A stretch of 64,000 nucleotides of DNA from contig CM060915.1 of assembly GCA_030737875.1 (NCBI GenBank), forward strand, positions 900,914,177 to 900,978,176, read 5' to 3'. The stretch is from Allium sativum. Taxonomy: Eukaryota > Streptophyta > Magnoliopsida > Asparagales > Amaryllidaceae. Below, one piece after another: positions 1-9,643 of this stretch (positions are counted from its first letter, which is position 1; each line of letters begins with the position of its first letter). The position numbers and the translations under genes were made by a program. The notes beneath the pieces were generated by a model. It searched no databases, was not told the origin of the DNA, and was given only the letters and a program-made list of their open reading frames with translations.

Positions 1-756
1 TTGATGTTAACAGGCTGATGCGACAGACGTCTGTCCTGGGGTACGACAGACGTCTGAGTTTTCAGGGTGGATTTTCCAGAGAGTTCCCACAGACGTCTGT
101 CATCCCCACGACAGACGTTTGAGAGGGACAGACGTCTGTCAGGGCCTACGATAAACGTCTAATCTAAGTTCTGAAGCCCAAATAATTCCCTAGGAGGGAC
201 AGACGTCTATCATCTCTCTTGACAGACGTCTGACAAGGCATTTGGGCTATTTCGGGCTGAAAACTTTGTAAGTTCATTTGTGAAGACTTGGGTGCAATTA
301 CAATAATTAGCCTATCTTTATATAAGCTATTTTTAGAGGTTCAAAGGGAGAGCTTTTATACTAGATTGAAATCAAGGGTTTATTCTCAAGGTTGAATTAG
401 GGTTTATAACCTAATTCCAATTCTTCAATTCTACTCTCCTCAAACTCTTTTCTATATTGAAATATAGTGATCATTGGATCAATCTCTTGTATTCCTTTCA
501 TCATGGTAATAAAATACTCTTTCCAAAGTGGATGTACACTAATAAGATGTTAGTGGAACCGCTATAAATCCTTGTGTGATTTATTTTTGCTACTATTGTC
601 ATTAGTTTCTTGCTTGAGATTGGGATTTGGATTGTTCGTGATTGGTTGATCATTGTGTGTGACTAGAGTTATTGTTTTGGTTGTTTTTGCAAGTCTAACA
701 ACGGTCTAGTCTTCCGCTGAGTGATCTTGAATCAGATTAATCACAACGGTTCCAAC
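1..756 (+). repeat. 5' LTR of the copia element (first about 3 bases outside window)
   Basis: Matches 17259-18042 nearly along its length and ends GGTTCCAACA at the same point as the right LTR, directly before the primer-binding site. The U3 part (about 18-235) carries eight copies of an AGACGTCT-type palindrome. A TATA-like box lies at about 318-326 and an AATAAA-like signal near 510. Compared with the right LTR it lacks about 28 bp near 718, between the phrase GTCTTCCGCT and the sequence GATCTTGAATC. Confidence 0.92.
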
Positions 757-772
757 ATCTAGTATCAGAGAA
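757..772 (+). promoter_or_regulatory. Primer-binding site of the copia element
   Basis: The sequence TCTAGTATCAGAG follows the LTR end directly. It is one substitution away from the TGGTATCAGAGC block complementary to the 3' end of plant initiator tRNA-Met, the usual primer for copia elements. Confidence 0.8.
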
Positions 773-799
773 ACTGGTGCTTGTTAGGTGTTCGTGAAA

Positions 800-1584
800 A
801 TGCCGGAAACGGATAATAGCTCGGTAAGTCATTCAAACGGAAGTCCGAATAGTGTGGCGCCTTATATACGGGGTTCATATGCGGCATCGGGTTCTCAATT
901 GGTAATTGACAAGTGGAATGGTGATAATGACTTTGAGAAGTGGCAATGAGAAATGAAAGCGGTTCTTAGGCGGAATCGGGTGCACCAAGTGGTATTTGAT
1001 ACTCACTTATTGCCAAGTGATATCTCAGATGTTGAGAGAGAGGAGATGGAGGAATGGGCTTACACTACTCTTCAACTTTCTATAGGGGAAAATGTGATCT
1101 TTGAAATTAGTGGTGAGACGACCACTAAGGGCATTTAGGACAAGTTGGAGGAATTGTATATGAAGAAGTCACTCATTAACCATTTGATCTTGTTGCAAAA
1201 GATTTTCACCTTCAAGATGAAGGAGGATAATTCACTTAAGGCACATTTGAATGCCTTTGATGACTTTCTTATGAAGATGAAGGTCGTTGATTTGAAGATT
1301 GAGGAAGAGAAAAAGGCAATGATATTATTGTGTTCGTTGCCGGACTGCTATACGGTTTTCTCAAATAGTTTGATCTATGGCCGGGATACTTTGACTCTAG
1401 ATGATATCAAGATGGGTCTTCTTAGTGAGGGGTTTAGAGATCAAATAAAGGAGATGAGTGAGGGTAGTAGTGGAGCTAGTAGTGGTCATGGGTTGTTTGT
1501 GGAGAAAGAAAAGAATGTGAAGAATGGAAATGAGAGCCAAGAAAGCCCGGTGGGAGAGGCAAATCGAAAGAGAGAAATGGCAAG
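800..1584 (+). pseudogene. gag: copia gag (capsid), broken
   Basis: The ATG at 800 lies just inside the primer site and opens a frame that reads as copia gag: an N-terminal Ser/Gly-rich stretch, then the conserved sequence around FEKWQ and KAVLRRNRV, then LEELYMKKSLINHL and LKAHLNAFDDFLMKM (the UBN2/Retrotran_gag region), ending in a Lys/Glu-rich linker. In-frame stops occur at 947-949 (TGA) and 1136-1138 (TAG). A frameshift between about 1540 and 1585 moves the reading to the frame that holds the zinc knuckle. Its role would be assembly of virus-like particles in the cytoplasm; in this state it makes no full capsid protein. Confidence 0.88.
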
Positions 1585-2450
1585 TGCTTTATTTGTAAGA
1601 AACCGGGACATTGGAAGAATGAATGTCCAGACAAAGATAACAAGGAAGTACCATCTTCATCCATAGTGGTGGAGAGTGGGGATGGTGAGATAAATGACAA
1701 TGTGTTGATGGTGGTAGCAATGGGTGTTTCGGGTAACGAATGGGTACTCGATTCGGGTGCGCCATATCATATAATGCCAAATAGAAATTGTTTTTCTTCC
1801 TTTGAAGTCAAAAAGGGAAATGCAATTGCTAGGGGAAATGGTGCTATTTGCAAGTCGATGGGTAGTGGCTCCATGCAAATAAGGATGTTCGATGGAGTTG
1901 TTCGCACGCTCACCAATGTTTGCTATGTTCCGAGACTTAGGAAGTCGCTTATATCTTTGGGGCAATTGGATTCTCTAGGATGCAAGATCACTATCAAGAA
2001 GGATTGCTTGAGGGTTTCGAAGAAGGCACTTATGGTTATGAAGCGTGCTAGGACTCATGGCATACATTTTCTTCAAGGTTTGATCGTAGGAGGTGAGACT
2101 TGTGTGGGTGTTGATAGTTCTCGTGACTTGGATGCGACACGGTTGTGGCATTTGAGATTGGGTCATGTCTCGGAGAGCATTTTGGATATTCTTTGGAAGC
2201 GGGAGATGATCGAGGGTGGGAGTTTCAACAAACTAAAGTTTTGCGAGGAATGTGTCATGGGGAAGCAAACAAGGGTATCATTCGATGAAGGCAAGCATGA
2301 CTCAAAGGAGGTTCTTGAGTATGTTCATTTGGATGTTTAGGGACGGGCACCGGTTGCTTCAGGTGGAGCAAGGTATTATATTTCTTTCATTGATGATTTG
2401 TCTCGGAATGTATGGGTGTATGTATTGAAGGCAACGTCGGAGGCATTTAT
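1585..2450 (+). pseudogene. pol: copia zinc knuckle, protease and integrase N-terminal part, cut by insertion
   Basis: One frame runs from the gag zinc knuckle CFICKKPGHWKNEC (1585-1626, CX2CX4HX4C) into the aspartic protease with active site LDSGAPYH (Asp at 1750-1752). It continues into the GAG-pre-integrase/zinc domain, with LWHLRLGH and CEECVMGKQ giving the HH-CC ligands (about 2140-2270). A TAG stops the frame at 2338-2340, after HLDV. Translation of 2341-2450 continues as integrase core (YYISFIDDLSRNVWVYVLKA), which holds the first catalytic Asp. The sequence then breaks at 2450, where the Tat gypsy element starts. The protein continues at 14595. Confidence 0.9.
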
Positions 2451-3043
2451 TGTTGATGGGCCTTTCGGACTGCCCATCAAGGCATAGCAGCGCGGTAGAT
2501 CCGTATACAAAGTCTTCGAAGTAAGTGGGGAAAGCCCATTCTCCTAGGCCACTTTGTCCGTAGAGTGCGACCCAGAAGGAGCTTGAGATGACCAAGCCTT
2601 ATCAGTTGCAATTCGTTCGTTTAAAGTTCAAAAAGCTAGCTTGAAGAATAGTTCATTGGCAGATCTTTCCAGTTCAAATCTCCCAAAGCAGACGGATCGC
2701 AGGCCGCCTCATACCAGATATTTGGGAAAGAGCACTGATTCTTCAACAGATACTAAATCATTCAGCCATAGCTATTCTTTTGGATCCAGTGACACGTGTA
2801 GATAATGGCTAAGTGTTGTATCATCTATAAATACATGTGTTTCAATTCAGAAAAAGCATTGTAATTGTAATAAAAAAAAGAAATAATATATAAAGTGGAT
2901 GTAGGCACCATCTTCGCCGAACCACTATAGAAACACTGTGTGTGATCTTTTCAATTCCTGTGCATTGTTTATTGTTATTAATCTTCATTTATTCTCTACA
3001 AAGTTCTTCTCTCTGGGTGTTGAACCAGTTTTTGGTATCAGCA
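2451..3043 (+). repeat. 5' LTR of the Tat gypsy element
   Basis: 593 bp, pairs with 14002-14594. It holds a palindromic ACACGTGT G-box at about 2792-2799 and TATAAATA at about 2826-2833, followed by an A-rich stretch. It begins TGTTGATGGG and ends GGTATCAGCA. Confidence 0.95.
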
Positions 3044-3064
3044 TTTTGGTGCTTTTATTGAGAA
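3044..3064 (+). promoter_or_regulatory. Candidate primer-binding site of the Tat element
   Basis: TTTTGGTGCTTTTATTGAGA lies directly after the LTR end. A TTGGTGCTTT-type site after the LTR fits Tat-group elements by my recollection; the matching tRNA was not identified. Confidence 0.6.
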
Positions 3065-3319
3065 CAAATTTTCTCAGGTCAATCTGGATTTTCGCTTTAC
3101 TTTTGGATCACCAAGTCCAAGACGGAAATCTCATTTTTGTCATTGCATTGATTTAGCAATTGCTGGAAAAACAGTTCGCAATACCGAAAAGATTCCACAA
3201 GTTGGAACATCTACGGAAGCAGCTGGCAGGACGGCTGACCCTGAAGCTACTTCGAATCAGCCTACACTACCCCCTGGGATATAGCTCCATCTTCTGCTTT
3301 CGCCACTTGAGACGAATTC

Positions 3320-5070
3320 ATGGCAATAGTAGATTGTCTTAGGGAAACCACAGATGCCCTAAGGGCCACTCTCAAGAGAACGCCGCTACGCGTAAAAACG
3401 TGAGTCGCATCACGAGGCAATGGGAGGAATTCAAGAATCAAGCTAAGGATGATCGGGGTCATCATCTCCCTTCCCCTCGGTTGGATCGAGTGTCAGGAAG
3501 CTCATCTTCATCGGAAGAAGTTAGAGACCCACGTCGACTTCGACGACCGTTAGAGAGAATTGAAAACATTCGGCAACCACGGACAGAAGAACCTCAGCAT
3601 CCGCCAGATGAACATGACCAAGGGCATGCTGATCAGGCCGAGTTAGAGGTTGTCGATCCCATAGCCCCGCGTCATCGGGAGGCGTCCCCTCTTGCAAATA
3701 AAAATGCTGGTCGAGGAAATCGGGCCCCTGTACATCCTCCCCGGAATCTTGTGATTGACCAAGGAAACCTGAGGAGAAGAAATGCCCAGACGGCATTTCC
3801 TGATGGAAGGGGTAGAAGAAGTCCATCAGTTGATGAGGTCGACCCGGATACGGTCGTCCCACCAAATTTAGCCGCTATGGTATGACAAATCATGAATGAT
3901 AGTCGTGGGCATAGGAACGAAGACTGGGGAGTCGACCGAAGCCATACGCCATTCACTGATGACATTTCGCAAGCCGAATTTCCCAGGAAATTCAATATGC
4001 CCTAAATGAATCAATATGATGGAACTACTAAACCACAGCAACAACTGATGAGATATTCTTGGCACATGGAAGTAGCAGTTGCTCCTGACACAATTAAATG
4101 CCAGGCTTTTCCAATCTTCTTAAGCGGGATTGCCCTTTTGTGGTTTGTCCATTTGCCCGCAAAGTCAGTTCCTAACTTTAAAGATTTGAGTGAAAAAATC
4201 CTAACTCAATTCCGCCTTCATGCCACCAAATCGAAACATGTCATGGCTTTATCAGTAGTTAAGCAGGGAAGAGGCGAATCCCTAAGGAGTTATCTCAATC
4301 GGTTCAATCGGGCGGCAACCGAAGTCAGCAACCCCAACCACGAAACTGTTTTGATGGCCATGGTCAATGGCATCAACAAACGAACCGAGTTTGGAAAATA
4401 TTTGATTGGAAAGCCACCTACCACGATTGAAGCTAGAAGAAGGAGATGGTCAGACGGGTGCTGTCGATCCGTCAGCTCGAAACAACGTCGATGTTATATA
4501 ATCTGGGGATAACTCAGGGAAAGTCGAGGTTAATATTGAAAACCATGGCAATCGCAATGGTGAAGGGTCGAGAGAAAACGGCGGAAATTCAAAATAAAGA
4601 GGGAACTCCCGAAAAAGCCCTCGCTTCCAGGTGTTTGACACATATACTACAATAAATGATACGTTAGAGAACATATATCTCAATACCTGTAGTACGATGC
4701 AGTATAAGAAGCCACCCCCATGAGAGCCTACGGAGAAGGAACGAGCAACCGGGAAGTACTTCTTATTCCATGACATTTACGGGCATACCACCAACGAGTG
4801 TCGACATCTTAGGGACATTTTTGAAAAGCTGATTCGAGAAGGGAAACTTGACGAATACAAAATAGCTCCAAGGGACAGGGGGCAAGGAACTTCATTACCC
4901 AAGCAAAGTCAGCCAGCACCTCGTGTTATTCCTCAAGAAAAAGGGAAAGGAATTGTTATTAACACCACTGTGGGAGGACCACATCCGGCGGGACATAGCA
5001 TTAGGGCCATGGAACGATATGTCAACGCCGCGAAACACCTCGACTTCAAAGAAGTAAACCCCACGAGGCC
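3320..5070 (+). pseudogene. gag: Tat-lineage gag, broken
   Basis: An ATG at 3320 opens MAIVDCLRETTDALR and stops at 3401. The reading continues in the next frame through a charged, Arg/Pro-rich N-terminal region (to a stop at 3883-3885) and then the core MNQYDGTTKPQQQLMRYSWHM ... IKCQAFPIFLSG ... LTQFRLHATK (4006-4400), the signature of Tat/Retand capsids. Further stops lie at about 4003 and in 4440-4510. The Tat zinc-binding box, usually Cys-X2-His-X4-His-X4-Cys, appears at about 4750-4795 as YFLFHDIYGHTTNEC with its first Cys replaced by Leu. It would form particles; here it is a pseudogene with at least two frameshifts. Confidence 0.88.
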
Positions 5071-5860
5071 GTGAGTCCCTTTAAACAAAGAAGGACAATG
5101 GGCGAGGATATCATCTTTCGTGATCGTGATCCAATAGGTATAGAAACCCCAACGGTCAATCCATTGGTGACAACTGCCATCATCGGCCCAGCTACTGTCC
5201 GAAAGGTTCTGGTAGACAATGGAAGCTCAGTGAACATACTATTCAAACAAACCTATGACCAAATGAAGTTAGAAACAAAGGACTTAGAGTTATATGAAGG
5301 TCAAATACGTGGTTTCAATGAAGCATCCACCGAACCTATCGGCCAGGTCAGCTATCGGTCGAGTTAGGAGATGGAGAAAGACGAAGGGTTAGGATTCTCC
5401 CATTTGTGGTAATGAATATCAACTCGCACTATAATGCCTTTTTGGGATGACTTGCCCTGGCGGTATTCCGAGCCTGTATCGCCCCTTGGTGTTTGCTTTT
5501 GAAGTTTCCTACCGACAGTGGGTTCGGAACTGTGCGAGGAGATCAAGTAACAGGCCGAGCCTGTTATATGGCAGAGTGGAAGGAGTTAAGGAGCAGTGGC
5601 AACAAGGAATCTGAAAAATCTTCTCCCCTAGGGGAGGGGAAGGAAGCATAGCAATTACAGGAAACACCTCGGCCAGGACCATCGTCCTATGAGGTCGAAG
5701 ACATCGACCCACGGGATGACGATGCGTCGGGGTGTAGAAAAGCGGCTCCAAATGAGGCCACTATAGAAGTCCCGATCGATGACTGTGATACTAATAAAGT
5801 TCTAAATATCGGGTCTCATCTTGATCCCTTCCAGATAAAGGAGCTTAGTGAATTCCTCCA
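5071..5860 (+). pseudogene. pol: Tat-lineage aspartic protease region
   Basis: The frame 5071-5367 holds the protease domain, with the motif KVLVDNGSSVNILF (Asp at 5215-5217). Tat-group elements use Asp-Asn-Gly where other retroelements have Asp-Ser/Thr-Gly, so this residue is not a defect. Downstream, the phrases GFNEASTEPIG and the linker to RT continue in other frames (to about 5860), so one or more frameshifts lie in 5368-5860. Confidence 0.82.
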
Positions 5861-5861
5861 G

Positions 5862-7000
5862 GTGAATTTAGACGTATTCGCCTGGACCAACGCTGACATG
5901 TGTGGGATATCTTCATCAATTATAACTCACTCCCTCAGCATCGACCCAAAGTATACTCCTGTAAAACAGAAAAGGCGAATGTTGGGCCCTAAAAGGTCAA
6001 GAGCTTTAAAAGAGGAGATCAAGAAGTTACAAGCCAATGGATTCATCTGGGATTCAACCTATCCCGACTGGATAGCCAACCTGGTATTGGTGTAGAAGGC
6101 TAATGGGAAGTGGAGAACCTGTTTTGACTTTTCCGATTTAAACAAGGCCTGTCCTAAAGACAGCTTCCCGTTTCCAGAATAGATCAGCTAGTCGACTCCA
6201 CCGCCGGGCACGAGGTACTTTCATTTATGGATGCATATTCCGGATACAACCAGATCGCCATGCACGTCCCTGATCAAGAGCATACCAGCTTCATAACTGA
6301 CCTCGGACTATATTGCTATGTGGTGATGCCTTTTGGACTAAAAAACGCAGGAGCTACCTATCAAAGGCTAGTTAATCGAATGTTTCATGATCAAATTGGG
6401 AAAACGATGGAGGTGTATGTAGACGATATGTTGGTAAAGTCAAAACAATCATCCAAGCATGTGAACGACCTGACAAGGATGTTTAGCATCCTTCGGAAAT
6501 ACGGAATGAAACTAAATCCGTTAAAATGTTCTTTTAGAGTGGCATCGGGAAAATTCCTCGGCTTCATTGTAAGTTCTCGTGGAATCGAGATCAATACTGA
6601 TCAAATTGCATCCCTTAAGGGAATTCAGGAGCCTTGCCGGATAAAGGATGTTCAGAGTTTAGCAGGAAAGGTAGCAGCTATGGAACGATTCATCTCAAAA
6701 GCCACTAATAAATGCCTGCCCTTCTTTGAACTGATAAAAAGGGGGAAACGGAACTTTGCTTGGACTCCCGACTGTGTCGAAGCCTTCCGAAATCTGCTTG
6801 ACCATCTTGAAAAACCTCCTATTCTATCCAAACTTGTCGACCATGAAGACTTGTTCGTCTATTTAGTAGTATCCTCACATGTAATTAGCTCAGTCCTGGT
6901 CCGTGAAGAGGATCGAGTGCAACGACTGGTCTATTATGTGAGTAAGAAATTGACTGGAGCCGAACGTAATTATTCTAGAATCGAAACAACTGGACTATAG
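5862..7000 (+). pseudogene. pol: Tat-lineage reverse transcriptase and first RNase H
   Basis: RT begins with the fingers segment LKEEIKKLQANGFI (about 6015) and stops at 6093-6095. After a frame change near 6180 it continues through FMDAYSGYNQIAMH, MPFGLKNAGATYQRLVN, the catalytic YVDD at 6416-6427, and LNPLKCSF..GKFLGF. The connection and first RNase H follow (LVYYVSKKLTGAERNYSRIE) up to a TAG at 6998-7000. The RT core itself is well kept, including both catalytic Asp residues. The first RNase H is shortened in sense: where gypsy RNases H have a catalytic Asp in TDA or SDA, this copy reads YLVVSSHVI, a known trait of Tat elements whose conventional RNase H is degenerate. Confidence 0.92.
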
Positions 7001-7870
7001 TTTACTAATCACGTCGAGGAAGCTTCGGCACTACTTCCAGGCCCATCCAATTAAAATATTCACTGATCAGCCTCTTCGACAAATCTTACAACGACCAGAA
7101 GCAAGCGGGAGACTGCTAAAATGGAATATTGAATTAAGCCAGTTCGACCTAACGTTTATTCCTCAGAAGTCAATCCGAGGACAAGCCTTAGCTAATTTCA
7201 TAGCAGAATTCACGAACCCGGAGGAAGAGTGTCAAGATGATGACCCCGAGCCTATGAAGGTCGATCAGGAGCCAATCAGCTGGAAGCTTTACACGGATGA
7301 GGCCTGAAATAAACAACGTTTGGGAGCCGGCATAGTACTTTTTCCCCTGAAGGGCGCTCGATTTATTATGCTCTGAGGTTAGAGTTTTTGGTAACCAATA
7401 ACGACTCTGAGTACGAAGCCCTGATTGCTGGGCACAAACTAGCGAAAGACCTCAAGATAACATCGCTCGACATCTTTTGTGACTCACAGCTTGTAGTCTG
7501 CCAAGTCTTAAAGGGATTCATTACCCGAGGAGAATGACTGACTTCTTACCTAAAAGAAGTCGAGAAGTTGCTGCGGGACTTCGATCGATACAGCATTTCC
7601 CAAATTCCTCAGGTAGAAAACCAGAAAGCAGATAGGCTAGCAAAACTGGCCAGTTCAGACTATCTGAATGAGATAGAGTTAGTTCCCATAGAAATCTTGA
7701 AAGTACCAAGCATTGACCACATGGATGCCGATCAGACGGATGCCAATCCCGAAGAAGAATCATGGATGAATCCCATCAAAAATTTCCTCCTCCACGGGCA
7801 GTTGCCCGAAAAGAAAAACGAAAGGCGAGCTTTGGTACGACAAGCTTCCAGGTATCTTGTTCAGCAAGGC
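7001..7870 (+). pseudogene. pol: Tat-lineage linker and second, archaeal-type RNase H
   Basis: After a stop the translation goes on through a linker (LRQILQRPEASGRLLKWNIE type, about 7075-7200). It then reads WKLYTDEA (about 7270-7305), NDSEYEALIAGHKLAKDL (about 7400-7455), DIFCDSQLVV (about 7470-7500) and VENQKADRLAKLAS (7612-7656). This is the D-E-D series of a second RNase H, the archaeal-type (aRNH) acquired by Tat elements to help remove the RNA strand. Stops occur near 7305, 7375 and 7536. The last part reads into the integrase N-terminal linker up to a TGA at 7871. Confidence 0.82.
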
Positions 7871-8981
7871 TGACTTTATAGAAGAGGGTTTTCTGTTCCT
7901 ATGTTCCAATGTGTAGCCAACAATGACATCAAAAGAATACTACAGGAAGTACATGAGGGGGATTGTGGAGCACACGTCGGGAAGCAAGCCCTGGCCCGAA
8001 AAATAATGCGCTATGGATAACTCTGGCCAACCGTTAATAAGGACGCCACCAACTTTGCCAAAAAGTTCGATAAATGCTAGAAGTTTGCGCAAATCCCACG
8101 GACGCCCCCAATGAATATTACCCATATGACAAGCCCTTGGTCGTTCGCTATGTGGGGAATTGACATCATCGGAACTTTGACTATTTCGAAAGGGGGTGCT
8201 AGGTACGCGATTGTGGCGGTAGACTACTTCACAAAATGGGCAGAAGCCGAGCAGATGACTACGATTACAACAAAGACGGTTATCAACTTTGTCGTTAGGA
8301 ACATTATATGTCGATATAGAGTACCTTGAACCATTGTCATGGATAATGGAACTCAGTTTGATAGTCTGCAATTTCGAGATTTTTGTGAGAAATATCATAT
8401 TGAAAAGAAATACACCACAGTCGCACATCCTCAATCCAATGGTCAAGTTGAAGCGGTCAATAAGATCATTAAAACCATTTTGAAGAAATGGCTGAAACAC
8501 GCTAAAAGAAAATGGGTCGATGAGTTACACTTGGCATTATGGGCGTATCGCACTACCCATAAGACCGCTACAGGGCATACCCCCTTTGCTTTGTCGTACG
8601 GGTCCGAAGCAGTCCTTCCGATCAAGCTTGAAGTCCCTACCCACCGGACGACCTACTATGATCCCCTGATTAATAAGGAACTTCTCTTGACATCATTGGA
8701 CATGGTCAACGAAAAAAGAGAGGAAGTGAACCTTCATGCCCAGGCCACAGACAAAGAGTCGCTCGATATTATAACCAAAAAGTCCAACCAAAGACCTTCG
8801 AAGTAGGCGACCTGGTCTTGAAACAAATCTTTCGAGTCCCCGTGCATATGGGCCCAAGGTTGGAAGGACCTTATGTCATTCAGAGAAAGCTCGATAATGG
8901 AAGTTTTAAATTAACAACTGTGGATGGCGAGCCGTTTCATAGAGCATGGAATGCGGAGCATTTACGACATTATCTCTCTTA
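7871..8981 (+). pseudogene. pol: Tat-lineage integrase
   Basis: The zinc domain is recognisable (EVHEGDCGAHVGKQALARKI, about 7945-8005), but the paired Cys end is lost around a stop at about 8080. The catalytic core gives GIDIIG (Asp 8162-8164), VMDNGTQF (Asp 8342-8344) and HPQSNGQVEAVNK (Glu 8450-8452), so all three DDE residues remain. The C-terminal part reads WAYRTTHKTATGHTPFAL. After a frameshift near 8780 it continues as FEVGDLVLK ... GPRLEGPYVIQRKLDNGSF ... RAWNAEHLRHYLS, ending at a TAG near 8980. Stops at about 8020, 8080 and 8330 break the protein. It would insert the cDNA into the genome; no chromodomain follows, as expected for Tat. Confidence 0.9.
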
Positions 8982-9643
8982 GAATTTATGTTTTTGCTTT
9001 CTTTCTGCATTTAGATTGTTGATTTATTTATTTCTTAGCATTTTAATAAGCGACCAACATTAATCGCACTACATATTAATAAGAGTCTCCATTCCTACTC
9101 TGATTTGTTATAATTATAAAGAGCTAGTGATTGCGATTGAATGACTTATCTTACATCTTTTTCCATGAATAAATCTGGGATAAAAATCGACGTCCATTCG
9201 GGCATACTGATCGACCATCAGGACTCAACTCCCGACCTCATTGACTTGAGGAAGAGTATAAACGACAATCGAGCGTGAATGGTGCACCTTGATAAAAGAC
9301 CGCTCAAACAATAAAACTTTACCCTTTATTGACCAAAGGATAAGTATAAAATCCTGATGGTGCCCCTGCTTAATTGCACCCAAACCTCGATTAAGGATGG
9401 GACTTCTTGAGTTCGACGGGGGGATCATCACTCAAGTATCTACCTAACAGTGGGGGCAAAAGAAATAGCAAGTGCCCCCGATAAGGGTAAAGGGTGACTC
9501 ACCCTTGACATTGAAAACATAACCATGAGATTCACACGACATCTATGTTATCATTACTTACGAAATAAGTTGATTTTCATTCATAATACCCTGATATCAT
9601 CACAAAATATTACTGCATGACAAGTACCATTCAAACAACGATA
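8982..9643 (+). other. Post-pol spacer of the Tat element
   Basis: About 660 bp without a recognisable gene. It includes an inverted pair, GGGGGC and GCCCCC, about 20 bp apart near 9451-9480, which could form a short hairpin. Its position between pol and the antisense ORF matches the untranslated region described for Tat-group elements. Confidence 0.6.

Noticed and set aside
1476..1965. Overlapping minus-strand open frames opposite copia gag and protease
   Set aside because: They are shadows of the plus-strand coding frames and match no family.
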